Source: Tropicimonas sp. IMCC34011 (lineage in GTDB: Bacteria; Pseudomonadota; Alphaproteobacteria; Rhodobacterales; Rhodobacteraceae). Taken from it: a stretch of DNA of 64,000 nucleotides. The stretch is from assembly GCF_003390865.1 (NCBI RefSeq), contig NZ_QMEJ01000003.1, positions 372,001 through 436,000 on the forward strand, given 5' to 3'. Under the pieces are notes generated by a model, which saw nothing but the letters and a program-made list of their open reading frames with translations, was not told the DNA's origin and searched no databases. Positions 27,310 through 35,951 of this stretch are shown here, one piece after another (position 1 is the first letter of the stretch; each line of letters begins with the position of its first letter). The translations under genes were made by a program, and so were the position numbers.

Positions 27310-28208
27310 CGGCGCCGTTCATGCGTCTTTTCAGGCCGTCCGGCGTGGCGGACCGCGTGGTGCCGCCGACCGGGTTCACCGCGCGCCTCACGCTCGGAGC
27401 CTCCGCTGCGATGGCCTTCCTCGCGGTCTTCGCGCTTGCCCTGTCGCTCTCCGCCGGGCGGGTTGCCTCGACATGGTCCGACGCGCTGGCGCGGACCGCG
27501 ACGGTGCGCATCTCGGCGCCCTCCGGTCAGGTCGAGGCGCAGGCCGTGGCCGCGCTTGCCGTCCTAGACACGACACCCGGCGTCGCCTCGGCTCGGCGGC
27601 TCGGCGCGGATGAACAGCGCGCGCTCCTGGAGCCATGGTTCGGGCCAGACCTGCCGATCGAGAGCCTCCCGGTGCCAGTCCTGATCGAGGTCGTCGCGAC
27701 GGCGGACGGCTTCGATTCGGGCGGCCTGTCGGCGCGGCTGGCGGGCGAAGCGCCGGGGGCCGTGCTCGACGATCACGCCGCCTGGCGCGCGCCGCTCGTG
27801 GCCGCGGCCGGGCGGATGCGGCTTCTGGGCTTCGGCTGCCTGCTCCTCATCTCGCTGACCGTCGCGGCCATGGTGGCGCTTGCCGCGCAGGCCGCACTCG
27901 CCGCCAATGCCCGCGTGATCGCCACGCTGCGCCTCGTCGGGGCGGAGGATGCGTTCATCGCCCGCGCCTTCGTCCGCCGCTTCACCCTGCGCGGCCTTGC
28001 AGGGGCTGGCGCGGGAACCCTCGCGGCCGCCGTCGTTCTTGCTATGCTGCCCTCTGCCGGGGCGGGCAGCACAGAGGCCGCCTGGCTGTCGCTCTCCATC
28101 GGCGGGGCGCAATGGGCTCTCCTGCTGCTCGTTCCGCCTGCCACCGCCGCCGTCGCCTATGGCGCGACACGCCTTGCGGCCCGCCGCGCCCTTACGGAGG
28201 CCACCTGA
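27306..28208 (+). CDS. ftsX: Cell-division protein FtsX
   Basis: 300 residues with four transmembrane helices: one near 30-50, a periplasmic domain of ~120 residues, then three helices in the C-terminal half (LLGFGCLLLISLTVAAMVALAAQ, GLAGAGAGTLAAAVVLA, WALLLLVPPATAAVAYG). This is the FtsX topology. The large cytosolic loop carries ARVIATLRLVGAEDAFIARAF, the conserved FtsX coupling region. GTG start overlaps ftsE by 4 bases; the stop overlaps the plsC start as TGATG. Confidence 0.9.
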   Translation: MTAPFMRLFRPSGVADRVVPPTGFTARLTLGASAAMAFLAVFALALSLSAGRVASTWSDALARTATVRISAPSGQVEAQAVAALAVLDTTPGVASARRLGADEQRALLEPWFGPDLPIESLPVPVLIEVVATADGFDSGGLSARLAGEAPGAVLDDHAAWRAPLVAAAGRMRLLGFGCLLLISLTVAAMVALAAQAALAANARVIATLRLVGAEDAFIARAFVRRFTLRGLAGAGAGTLAAAVVLAMLPSAGAGSTEAAWLSLSIGGAQWALLLLVPPATAAVAYGATRLAARRALTEAT

Positions 28209-28945
28209 TGCAATATGCCCGTTCGCTGATCTTCGTGATCCAGATGTATGCCGCTATGGCATTGATGGGACTTTACTACTTCCCGCTCGCCGCGTGGGAC
28301 CGCAAGTGGGCCTCCGCAGGGATCCGCACCTATTGCCGCTATGTCCGCTGGTCTGCGCGCTGGATGGTCGGCCTCCGGACGGAGGTTCGTGGGAAGGTGC
28401 CGCAGGGAGAGGTGCTGATCGCCTCCAAGCACCAGTCCTTCCTCGACATCATCGTGCTCTGCTCCGTTCTGCCGCGGCCGAAATTCATCATGAAGGCCTC
28501 GCTCCGGCACGCGCCCGTCCTCGGCTGGTTCGCCATGCGCATCGGCTGCGTTCCCGTCGACAGGGGCCGCCGCGCGGCCGCGATCCGGCAGATGAAGGAG
28601 GGGGTGCAGAGCGGACGCGTCGATCCCGGCCAGCTCATCATCTATCCCGAGGGGACCCGCGTCGCACCGGGCGCGCAGATGCCCTACAAGATCGGCACCG
28701 GCGTGCTCTATGCCGAGCTGAACCAGACCTGCGTGCCCGCCGCGACGAATGTGGGCCTGTTCTGGCCCCGTGCCGGCATCTTGCGGAAGAAGGGGCTCGG
28801 CGTGGTCGAGTTCCTTGAGCCGATCGCGCCCGGGCAGGAGATTCCCGATTTCATGGCCGCGCTCGAGGCGCGGGTCGAGGGCGCATCGGACGTGCTGATG
28901 AGGGAAGCCGGCGGCGTGCCGGAGCTGAGAGGACGTGTCGTATGA
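28208..28945 (+). CDS. plsC: 1-acyl-sn-glycerol-3-phosphate acyltransferase
   Basis: 245 residues; makes phosphatidic acid from lysophosphatidic acid at the inner membrane. Acyltransferase motif I is KHQSFLD (HX4D), motif III is IIYPEGTR, and VPVDRG lies between. One N-terminal membrane helix (SLIFVIQMYAAMALMGLYYF). Start at 28208 overlaps the ftsX stop; the stop overlaps the next gene (ATGA), forming an ftsE-ftsX-plsC-PPOX chain. Confidence 0.94.
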   Translation: MQYARSLIFVIQMYAAMALMGLYYFPLAAWDRKWASAGIRTYCRYVRWSARWMVGLRTEVRGKVPQGEVLIASKHQSFLDIIVLCSVLPRPKFIMKASLRHAPVLGWFAMRIGCVPVDRGRRAAAIRQMKEGVQSGRVDPGQLIIYPEGTRVAPGAQMPYKIGTGVLYAELNQTCVPAATNVGLFWPRAGILRKKGLGVVEFLEPIAPGQEIPDFMAALEARVEGASDVLMREAGGVPELRGRVV

Positions 28946-29550
28946 GCTATGCCGCAGCCCGAATCGAGGACCTTGAGGCGCTCTATGGCGCCCCCGTTGC
29001 GGCGGCCACGAAGAAGGTCACGGCACGGCTGACCGGCCCCTACCGCGACTGGATCGAAGCGGCGCGCTTCTGCATTCTCGCGACGGTCGGCCCGGAGGGC
29101 ACCGACGCGAGCCCTCGCGGCGATGACGGCCCCGTGGTCCGCGCGCTGGATGCGGAAACGCTCGCGTTGCCTGACTGGCACGGGAACAACCGGATCGATT
29201 CCCTGCGCAACATCGCACGGGACGGCCGCGTCTCCCTCACCTTCATGGTGCCGGGCTCGGAAAATGTCGTCCGAGTGAACGGGACCGCGATCGTCACGCT
29301 GGACGAAGACCTTGCAGCGCGGTTCGAGAGGGACGGCAAGCGGCCGCGCTCTGTCATCGTCGTGACGACCCGCGAGGTCTACTTCCAGTGCGCGCGCGCC
29401 ATCCGGCGGTCCGGTCTCTGGGGCGATACGGCGGCACCCTCGGGCCTGCCGAGCGCCGGAGACATGCTCGCAGCCGCCTCGGACGGGGAGGTCGGCGGGC
29501 CAGCCTATGACGCGTCCTGGCCGAAGCGCGCCGAGGCCTCGATGTGGTAG
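28942..29550 (+). CDS. Pyridoxamine 5'-phosphate oxidase-family FMN-binding protein
   Basis: 202 residues, split-barrel flavin fold. ARFCILATVGPEGTDASPRGDDGPVVR, LPDWHGNNRIDSLRNI and YFQCARAI match the MSMEG_1061/TIGR04025 group of PPOX-class proteins. The reaction is unknown; these are not classical PdxH. Terminal gene of the ftsEX operon, coupled to plsC through a 4-base overlap, and convergent with recR 3 bases away. Confidence 0.85.
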   Translation: MSYAAARIEDLEALYGAPVAAATKKVTARLTGPYRDWIEAARFCILATVGPEGTDASPRGDDGPVVRALDAETLALPDWHGNNRIDSLRNIARDGRVSLTFMVPGSENVVRVNGTAIVTLDEDLAARFERDGKRPRSVIVVTTREVYFQCARAIRRSGLWGDTAAPSGLPSAGDMLAAASDGEVGGPAYDASWPKRAEASMW

Positions 29551-29553
29551 CGG

Positions 29554-30153
29554 CTACAGGGATTTCCGGGCGTTGAGCGCGGCCGTGATCGTTCCGTCGT
29601 CGAGGTAATCGAGCTCACCGCCGATGGGAACGCCCTGCGCCAGCGACGTGACCCGCACGCCGAGGGCCTCGAGTTCGCCGGCGATGTAATGCGCGGTGGT
29701 CTGCCCGTCGATCGTGGCGTTGAGGGCGAGGATGACCTCCCGCGCCTCCTCGGTTTTCGCCCTGTCCACGAGGCGGGGAATGCGCAGCTCGTCGGGGCCG
29801 ACAGCGTCCAGCGCGGACAGCGTCCCGCCGAGGACGTGATAACGCCCCTTGAAGACCTGCGACCGTTCCATCGCCCAGAGATCAGCAACGTCCTCGACGA
29901 CGCAGATCTCGCCCGTCTCCCGCCGCGGATCCGCGCAGATGGCGCAGAGTTCGGACGTGCCGACATTGCCGCAATTGACGCATTCCCGCGCCGTCGCGGC
30001 GACCTTCACCATGGCCTCCGACAGCGGTTGGAGGAGCTGGCCGCGCTTCTTGATCATGCGCAGGACGGCACGGCGCGCCGACCTCGGCCCGAGGCCGGGC
30101 AGGCGCGCCATCAACTCGATCAGCGCCTCGATATCGGAGGGCGGGCGGTCCAA
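29554..30153 (-). CDS. recR: Recombination mediator protein RecR
   Basis: 199 residues. Helix-hairpin-helix [11 protein letters not shown] near 18-28, C4 zinc finger ([16 protein letters not shown]) and Toprim domain ([16 protein letters not shown]) in the usual order, then the Walker-like end [20 protein letters not shown]. With RecO/RecF it loads RecA at gaps. The final gene of the conserved dnaX-ybaB-recR cluster. Confidence 0.96.
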   Translation of the reverse strand: MDRPPSDIEALIELMARLPGLGPRSARRAVLRMIKKRGQLLQPLSEAMVKVAATARECVNCGNVGTSELCAICADPRRETGEICVVEDVADLWAMERSQVFKGRYHVLGGTLSALDAVGPDELRIPRLVDRAKTEEAREVILALNATIDGQTTAHYIAGELEALGVRVTSLAQGVPIGGELDYLDDGTITAALNARKSL

Positions 30154-30160
30154 TCCGGTC

Positions 30161-30505
30161 TCAGAAAGGCAGGTTCATGCCGGGCGGCAGGCCGAGCTCG
30201 GAGGTGACCTTCTCCATCTCCTCCTTCGACTTTTCCTTGGCGCGGGACTGGGCGTCCTTGATCGCGGCCAGGATGAGGTCCTCGACGACTTCCTTCTCGT
30301 CGGGATTGAAGATCGAGGGGTCGATGTCCAGCCCGGTGAGCTTGCCCTTGGCGGTGCAGGTCGCCTTGACGAGGCCCGCGCCGCTCTCGCCCGTCACCTC
30401 CATCTCCTCGAGCCTCTCCTGAACCTCGGTGACGCGGCCCTGCATTTCCTGAGCCTGTTTCATCATCTTGGCCATGTCGCCGAATTGGCCGAGTCCCTTG
30501 AACAT
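30161..30505 (-). CDS. ybaB: YbaB/EbfC nucleoid-associated protein
   Basis: 114 residues: [21 protein letters not shown] followed by a coiled helix ([13 protein letters not shown]) and the [10 protein letters not shown] end, the YbaB/EbfC pattern. Small dimeric DNA-binding protein. Located between dnaX and recR as in most bacteria, 7 bases from recR. Confidence 0.95.
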   Translation of the reverse strand: MFKGLGQFGDMAKMMKQAQEMQGRVTEVQERLEEMEVTGESGAGLVKATCTAKGKLTGLDIDPSIFNPDEKEVVEDLILAAIKDAQSRAKEKSKEEMEKVTSELGLPPGMNLPF

Positions 30506-30581
30506 TCATCGTCTCCTGTTGGCGTTCGCCCTGAAATGCGTGTTGCCAGGCTTCAGTGCAAGGGCATCGGCGCGCGGGGCC

Positions 30582-32381
30582 TCAATCCTCGAAGGGATCC
30601 CATTCGTCCTCGACCTCGGGCAGCGCGGCTTCCGCCGCTTCGGCGGCGATTTCCTCGGGCGGACGGATCTGATAGATCTTCGCGCCCGGAAAGGCGGCCA
30701 GCACGGCGCGGACCTCGGGGCGCTCGAGCGCGGCCTGTTGCAGCTCCGCCTCCTGGCGGCCCCGCTCCTCGGCGATGGTCGGCGCGCCGCCCTCCGAGAC
30801 GACGGAGACGCCCCAGCGCGCGCCGGTATAGCCCTGGAGGCGCTGGCCGAGACGCTGGGCAAGATCCGCGCTCGCGCCCTCCGCCGGTTCGAACTCGATC
30901 CGTCCGGGCGAGTACCGGGCGAGGCGCACACCGCTCTCGACCTCGAGGAGGAGTTGCACATCTCGGTGCCGCCGGATCAGCTCGACCACCTGCTCGAAGC
31001 TCGTGTAACGCGCGAGGGCGTCCTCGGACTGGGCTTTGACCGCCGTCGCGGCGCCGTATGCCGTCCCGCGGGGGGCGGAGGGCGGCGGTGCGGCGCCCCG
31101 AGGGGCCTCCATTCCCGGCTGCGCCGCCGGAGCCGGAGCGCCTTGGGAGGGCCCGCCTTGCACGGGGGCACCCTGAGACGGCGCGGGCCGCCCGCCGCCG
31201 CCATTCGGGCCGGGCGCATCAGGGCCGCCCTGGAGCTTGCGGACGAGCTCGTCCGGAGCCGGCAGATCGGCGACATGGGTCATGCGGATCACGGCCATCT
31301 CGGCGGCCATCATCGCGTTCGGTGCCTTTGCCACCTCGTCCAGCGCCTTGAGCAGCATCTGCCACATCCGGGTCAGGACCCGCATCGGAAGCTCCCCGGC
31401 CATCCGGCGCCCCCGGTCCCGCGCATCGGGCGTGATCGTGGGGTCCTCGGCGGAGTCGGGCGTGATCTTAGCCACGGAAATCCAGTGGCAGACCTCCGCC
31501 AGGTCGCGCAGGACCGCGAGCGGGTCGGCCCCGGCGGCATACTGCCCGGACAATTCCTCGAGCGCCCCGGCCGCATCGCCGCGCAGGATCAGATCGAACA
31601 GGTCGAGCACGCGGCCTCGATCCGCCAATCCCAGCATCGCGCGCACCGCATCCGCATCTGCCTCGGCATCCGTCTGCCCGATCGCCTGATCGAGCAACGA
31701 GGTCGCATCGCGCGCCGATCCTTCGGAGGCCCGCGCCAGAAGGGCCAGCGCCCCGTCGGTGATCTTTCCCCCTTCCGAATCGGAGATCCGCCGCAAGAGG
31801 GCGATCATGTCCTCGGGCTCGATCCGGCGTAGGTCGAACCTCTGGCAGCGCGAGAGCACCGTGACCGGCACCTTCCGGATCTCCGTCGTCGCGAAGATGA
31901 ACTTCACATGCGCCGGCGGCTCCTCCAGCGTCTTGAGCAGCGCGTTGAACGCGCTGGTCGAGAGCATGTGGACCTCGTCGATGATGTAGATCTTGTAGCG
32001 CGCCGAACTCGGCGCATAGGCGACGCTGTCGAGCACCTGCGTCCGGATATCGCCGACGCCCGTGTTGCTCGCCGCGTCCATCTCGAGGACATCGACATGC
32101 CGCCCCTCGGCGATGGCGCGGCAGTTCTCGCACGTCCCGCAGGGATCCGTCGTCGGCCCGCCGTCGCCGCCGGGGCCCGTGCAGTTCATCCCCTTGGCGA
32201 TGATCCGGGCCGTCGTCGTCTTGCCGGTGCCGCGGATGCCGGTGAGGATGAAGGCCTGCGCGATGCGGTCCGCGGCGAAGGCGTTCTTCAGCGTACGAAC
32301 CATCGCCTCCTGACCGACGAGATCGGCGAAGGTCTGTGGTCGGTACTTGCGCGCCAGAACCTGGTAGCCGGGCTCGCTCAT
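30582..32381 (-). CDS. dnaX: DNA polymerase III subunit gamma/tau
   Basis: 599 residues. Walker A GIRGTGKTTTAR, a zinc module with four cysteines (CTGPGG...CGTCENC), Walker B IIDEVHML and sensor SRCQRFDLRR make the clamp-loader ATPase. A Pro/Gly/Ala-rich linker (~400-450) precedes the tau C-terminal domain ending EVEDEWDPFED. I saw no A-AAA-AAG-type slippery site, so only the tau-length product is predicted here. ATG 32381 is chosen over an in-frame start at 32459 because MSEPGYQVLARKYRP is the family N-terminus. Confidence 0.95.
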   Translation of the reverse strand: MSEPGYQVLARKYRPQTFADLVGQEAMVRTLKNAFAADRIAQAFILTGIRGTGKTTTARIIAKGMNCTGPGGDGGPTTDPCGTCENCRAIAEGRHVDVLEMDAASNTGVGDIRTQVLDSVAYAPSSARYKIYIIDEVHMLSTSAFNALLKTLEEPPAHVKFIFATTEIRKVPVTVLSRCQRFDLRRIEPEDMIALLRRISDSEGGKITDGALALLARASEGSARDATSLLDQAIGQTDAEADADAVRAMLGLADRGRVLDLFDLILRGDAAGALEELSGQYAAGADPLAVLRDLAEVCHWISVAKITPDSAEDPTITPDARDRGRRMAGELPMRVLTRMWQMLLKALDEVAKAPNAMMAAEMAVIRMTHVADLPAPDELVRKLQGGPDAPGPNGGGGRPAPSQGAPVQGGPSQGAPAPAAQPGMEAPRGAAPPPSAPRGTAYGAATAVKAQSEDALARYTSFEQVVELIRRHRDVQLLLEVESGVRLARYSPGRIEFEPAEGASADLAQRLGQRLQGYTGARWGVSVVSEGGAPTIAEERGRQEAELQQAALERPEVRAVLAAFPGAKIYQIRPPEEIAAEAAEAALPEVEDEWDPFED

Positions 32382-32472
32382 CGTCTGTCCTTCCGGATCG
32401 ATATGGCCGGGATGTCCGGCTCGGGCGGGAGAGTACGAGGGCCGGGCGGCAAGGTCCACCGGACCCTCCGCG

Positions 32473-32862
32473 TCACAGCCGCCAGAGCACCACCGCGACG
32501 CCGACCGTCGCCACCGTGAGGATGACGGCCGTCAGCGTGTAGGTCCGGGTCGGCTGCGCCTCCGCGCCGTGGGCGTTGAGCCGGGATTGCGTCCGTCCCG
32601 CGGCGTTCCGCGCGATCCAGTAGATCCAGATGGCGGCGACGAGGAAGAGCGTGGCCATCGCCCGCGGCAGCCAGTCGATCTCGGCCTCCCGGAACAGCGC
32701 CTTCAGGCCGATCGCGACCGCGACAGAGGCAAGCCCCGTGCGCAGCCACCCGGCGAACGTGCGCTCGTTGGCGAGAACCGTCCGGTCCTCTGCCCAGTCC
32801 GTCCGCTGCTCGGCCCAGGCCGTCTTGGCGTCGGAGGGATCGTCGGGAGCGCCATCCTGCAT
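32473..32862 (-). CDS. DUF202 (YidH-family) membrane protein
   Basis: 129 residues with the DUF202 block DRTVLANERTFAGWLRTGLASVAVAIGLKALF and three hydrophobic helices (residues ~45-60, 68-86 and 108-125). Function unknown. Separate from dnaX by 91 bases; located between dnaX and the SRP RNA gene on the same strand. Confidence 0.88.
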   Translation of the reverse strand: MQDGAPDDPSDAKTAWAEQRTDWAEDRTVLANERTFAGWLRTGLASVAVAIGLKALFREAEIDWLPRAMATLFLVAAIWIYWIARNAAGRTQSRLNAHGAEAQPTRTYTLTAVILTVATVGVAVVLWRL

Positions 32863-32909
32863 GGGGTCAGGATAGAGACGCAGGGCGAGGGTGGGAACAG
32901 GGGAATTTG

Positions 32910-33006
32910 GTGAGAGGCTGACAACGACCCAAGCGGGGCTCGTTTCGGCTGCTTCCTTCCGGACCTGACCGGGTTGGCGAGGCGCCTGCCCGCGCCAACC
33001 TCTCGA
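32910..33006 (-). ncRNA. ffs: Small signal-recognition-particle RNA (4.5S)
   Basis: The minus strand contains GGTCAGGTCCGGAAGGAAGC, the invariant SRP domain IV apex (32947-32970 region). The flanking arms GAGAGGTTGGCG and CAGCCTCTC pair to close the ~97-nt hairpin. It binds Ffh for co-translational targeting. The ends are estimated from the closing helix and the promoter. Confidence 0.93.
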
Positions 33007-33011
33007 CGTCC

Positions 33012-33040
33012 CACTTAGGAAAGAGCGCCCGGATTCGCAA
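33012..33040 (-). promoter_or_regulatory. Sigma70-type promoter of ffs
   Basis: On the minus strand, TTGCGA (33040-33035), a 17-base spacer and TAAGTG (33017-33012). This puts the start near 33005, at the predicted 5' end of the SRP RNA. Confidence 0.6.
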
Positions 33041-33080
33041 GGGGGCGGCTGCGCGGTGCGCGGGCTGACCGCGGTTCAGC

Positions 33081-33842
33081 TCATCCCGCTGGCCGCTCCG
33101 CCCATCCGGCGAACGTCTTCTCCAGGATGACGACCATGTAGTAGAGCACGATCCCCAGCACGGCGAGCGCGATCAGGACCGCGAACATCAGGGGGTAGTC
33201 GCTGTTGGTCTTGCCGCTGTCGAAGAGCGCGCCGAGGCCGCGGCCGTGGGGGGAGACGATCTCCATCAGGTTCGTGCCGATGAAGGCCAGCGTCACCGCC
33301 ACCTTCAGCGCACCGAAGAATTCCGGCAGCGTCTTTGGAAGGGCGATCTTCCAGAAGATGGTCGATTGCGACGCGCCGAGCGATCGCAGGATGTCGCGAT
33401 ATTCGGGCTCCAGCGTCGACAGGCCGATGGAGACGGACACGGCGATGGGAAAGAACGAGATCATGAAGGCGATGAGCACGGTGTTGAAATCATGCCAGCC
33501 GACGAACATCAGGGCCACGATGGGCACCACCGTCGCCTTTGGCACCGCATTGAAGCCGACGAGCAGGGGATAGAGCGCGTCCCGCATGGTCCGCGAAAAG
33601 CCCATCACCATCCCAACCGCGACGCCGAACACCACCGCGAGCGCAAGGCCCGCGACGGTGCGCCAGAGCGTCTGCCATCCGTAGATGAGGAACAGGTCGA
33701 AATACTTCGCGAAGGCCGGCCCGAGGTCCGACGGGGCGGCCATCTTGTAGGTGGGCCAGCCGTTGGCCCAGACGAGGAGCTCCCAGAGCGCCAGGAAGAC
33801 GATCACGGCGAGAACGGGAACGGCGATCCTGCGGGCGGTCAT
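33081..33842 (-). CDS. ABC transporter permease, NitT/TauT type
   Basis: 253 residues with about six membrane helices and the EAA loop EYRDILRSLGASQSTIFWKIALPKTLP. This places it in the SsuC/TauC/ThiX permease group. It overlaps the ATPase gene by 4 bases. The substrate follows from the binding protein, which is THI5/NMT1-like; a pyrimidine, sulfonate or other small heterocycle is possible, not decided. Confidence 0.88.
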   Translation of the reverse strand: MTARRIAVPVLAVIVFLALWELLVWANGWPTYKMAAPSDLGPAFAKYFDLFLIYGWQTLWRTVAGLALAVVFGVAVGMVMGFSRTMRDALYPLLVGFNAVPKATVVPIVALMFVGWHDFNTVLIAFMISFFPIAVSVSIGLSTLEPEYRDILRSLGASQSTIFWKIALPKTLPEFFGALKVAVTLAFIGTNLMEIVSPHGRGLGALFDSGKTNSDYPLMFAVLIALAVLGIVLYYMVVILEKTFAGWAERPAG

Positions 33843-34705
33843 GCTTGCGTCTCCGGCGTGGCGCGCTCGCCGGGGGCGGGGGCCGGCGGCGACGGGGCCG
33901 GGCGCGCGCTCGCCTCCTCGGCCGGTGCGCGACCTTGCGCGATCTCGATCTGGTGACGCAGGATCGCGAGCATCTCGGCAGCGCGCGGGGTGTAGAGGTT
34001 GTCCAGCGTGCGCGGCCCCTCCCGCGGCACGTCGAGCACGTATTGCGCGTGGGCCGGACGGCCGGACAGCACCACTACCCGGTCGGCGAGAAAGATCGAT
34101 TCGCGCAGGTCGTGGGTGATCAGGACGGCGGTGAAAGGCTCCTCGGCCTTAACCTTGTGCATCGTCTGCCACAGGTCCTCGCGGGTGAACGCATCGAGCG
34201 CCCCGAACGGCTCGTCGAGGATCAGAACGTCCGGCTTGTGGACCAGCGCCCGGCAGAGCGACGCCCGTTGCCGCATCCCACCCGACAGCTCCGAGGGCCG
34301 CTTGTCCTCGAATCCCTCGAGCCCGACGAGCGACAGAAGGAACCGCGCCCGCTCTTCCTGTTCCTTTCGCGACAGCCCGCTGCGGACGATCTCGAGCGGC
34401 AGCATCACGTTTTTCAGGATCGAGCGCCATTCGAGCAGGACGGGGTTCTGGAACGCCATGCCGACCGAGGAGCGCGGCCCCTTCACCCGCTCGCCCGCGA
34501 TCAGCACCTCGCCGAATTGCGGCCGCATCAGACCCGATATCAGCCGCGTGAGGGTGGACTTGCCGCAGCCGGACGGCCCGACCACGGCGACGAAGCCGCC
34601 CTCGGGCACGTCGAGGGACAGATCGTTCAGCACCTGCAGCGGCCCGCTCGCGGTGTCGAAGGTGTGCGAGACATGGCGGATCTCGATCAGGGCCTCGGCG
34701 CTCAT
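33839..34705 (-). CDS. ABC transporter ATP-binding protein, NitT/TauT type
   Basis: 288 residues. Walker A VGPSGCGKST, signature LSGGMRQRASL, Walker B VLILDEPFGALD and H-loop ITHD. The FGALD after Walker B is typical of Tau/Ssu/nitrate-type ATPases. A C-terminal Ala/Pro-rich extension (PAEEASARPAPSPPAPAPG) is unusual. Middle gene of the transporter. Confidence 0.9.
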   Translation of the reverse strand: MSAEALIEIRHVSHTFDTASGPLQVLNDLSLDVPEGGFVAVVGPSGCGKSTLTRLISGLMRPQFGEVLIAGERVKGPRSSVGMAFQNPVLLEWRSILKNVMLPLEIVRSGLSRKEQEERARFLLSLVGLEGFEDKRPSELSGGMRQRASLCRALVHKPDVLILDEPFGALDAFTREDLWQTMHKVKAEEPFTAVLITHDLRESIFLADRVVVLSGRPAHAQYVLDVPREGPRTLDNLYTPRAAEMLAILRHQIEIAQGRAPAEEASARPAPSPPAPAPGERATPETQA

Positions 34706-34811
34706 CGGCTCGTCGTCCTTTTTCCTTTGTCGGCGCTCGATGCCCCCAACGCGGGCGATCCCGCACCGAAAGGCGCCCGCGCCGCCAGCTCGGGGCGCGG
34801 GCGCGGGGGGC

Positions 34812-35822
34812 TTACTCGAGAGTAGGCAGGGGCTCCGGCAGGTAGGCGCCGTCGAAGATGCCGCCCGAGGTCGGCGCGGCGCCGAACTCCATGTTGGTCT
34901 GAAGCTGCTCGAGCGCGGCTTCCATGCGCTCCGCGTCGATCCCGCCGAAGCCGTTCTCAGCGACGTACTCGGTCAGCACCGTGTCCTCGATCGCCATGGT
35001 CAGGCGACGCTCCTCGAGTTCCGTGTCGATGGCCGGATTGCGCTCGGCCAGGGCCTCGATGCCGGCCGCCGGATCGTCGATCGCGTCCTGCCAGCCCGCG
35101 GCGATGGCCGTCAGGAAACCCGTCACCGCCTCGGGGTTCTCCTCCGCCCAGTCGGTGTTGACGATGATCGCGTTGCCGTAGAGTTCCAGCCCGTGATCGG
35201 CCATCAGGATCGAGGAGATGTCGTCCTCGGGCACACCGAGGCGCAGGAGGTTCAGAACGGAGGAGAAGGAGAAGCCGGTGATGGCGTCCACCTCCCCCTC
35301 GGCCAGCATGGGCTCGCGGGTCGGGAAGCCGACGGGTTCGACGGTGATGCTGTCCATGTCGAGATCGTTGGCCGCGGCGAAGGCGGGGAACTGGGCCCAG
35401 GCCCCGTCCGGCGGCGGCGCGCCGAGGATCTTGCCATTGAGATCGGCCGGCGTCTCGACGCCCTGGCTCACCCGCCCGACGACGGCGAAGGGCGGCTTGT
35501 CGTAGACCATCATGACCGCGCGCACCGGCGCCTCGGGGTTCTCGTCGAGGAACTTGGCGAGGGAGTTGATGTCGGCGAAGCCGAAGGGAAATGCGCCGGT
35601 GGCGACCTTCGGGATCGCGTCGAGGGAGCCCTGGCCCGCGGTGATCTCGACGTCCAGCCCGGCCTCCTCGAAATGACCGTTGTCGATGGCGAGGAAGTAA
35701 GGCGCGGCAGGGCCTTCGAACTTCCAGTCGAGCGCGAAGGGCGCGTCCATCAGGTCCTGCGCGGCGGCAGGCCCCGCGATGAGCAAGAGCGCGCTGCCGG
35801 CGGCCCAGATACGATCGAGCAT
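34812..35822 (-). CDS. ABC transporter substrate-binding protein, NMT1/THI5-like
   Basis: 336 residues with a Sec signal (ALLLIAGPAAAQ, cleavage near 22). The mature start FALDWKFEGPAAPYFLAIDNGHFEEAGLDVEI and GFADINSLAKFL are typical of THI5/NMT1-like binding proteins of the NitT/TauT class. GGGGAG precedes ATG 35822 by 8 bases. I looked for a TPP riboswitch upstream and saw none, so thiamine precursors are not supported. The neighbouring secreted 5'-nucleotidase suggests a nucleotide-derived ligand, as inference. Confidence 0.85.
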   Translation of the reverse strand: MLDRIWAAGSALLLIAGPAAAQDLMDAPFALDWKFEGPAAPYFLAIDNGHFEEAGLDVEITAGQGSLDAIPKVATGAFPFGFADINSLAKFLDENPEAPVRAVMMVYDKPPFAVVGRVSQGVETPADLNGKILGAPPPDGAWAQFPAFAAANDLDMDSITVEPVGFPTREPMLAEGEVDAITGFSFSSVLNLLRLGVPEDDISSILMADHGLELYGNAIIVNTDWAEENPEAVTGFLTAIAAGWQDAIDDPAAGIEALAERNPAIDTELEERRLTMAIEDTVLTEYVAENGFGGIDAERMEAALEQLQTNMEFGAAPTSGGIFDGAYLPEPLPTLE

Positions 35823-35905
35823 TCCCGTGTCTCCCCTTTGATACGAACCCGCGGAAAGGTGCGGGGACGTCTCCTGCGCGGTCAATTCCGCGTGGCGGGG
35901 GGACA

Positions 35906-35931
35906 GGCGGGCACCGGCGCGGGTGCCCGCC
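35906..35931 (-). terminator. Hairpin between the 5'-nucleotidase and ABC transporter genes
   Basis: Stem GCGGGCACC/GGTGCCCGC (35907-35915 with 35922-35930), 21 bases past the 5'-nucleotidase stop on the minus strand. No T-tract is seen, so partial or no termination is possible. Confidence 0.45.
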
Positions 35932-35951
35932 CTTTGGGCGATTAGCCCGCT

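Noticed and set aside
30582-32381. Programmed frameshift in dnaX for a short gamma product
   Set aside because: No A-AAA-AAG-type slippery heptamer with a downstream stem was seen in the GC-rich linker region.
35823-35951. TPP riboswitch before the NMT1/THI5-like binding protein
   Set aside because: No CUGAGA...ACCC or GAACCUGAU-like thi-box sequence could be found on the minus strand.
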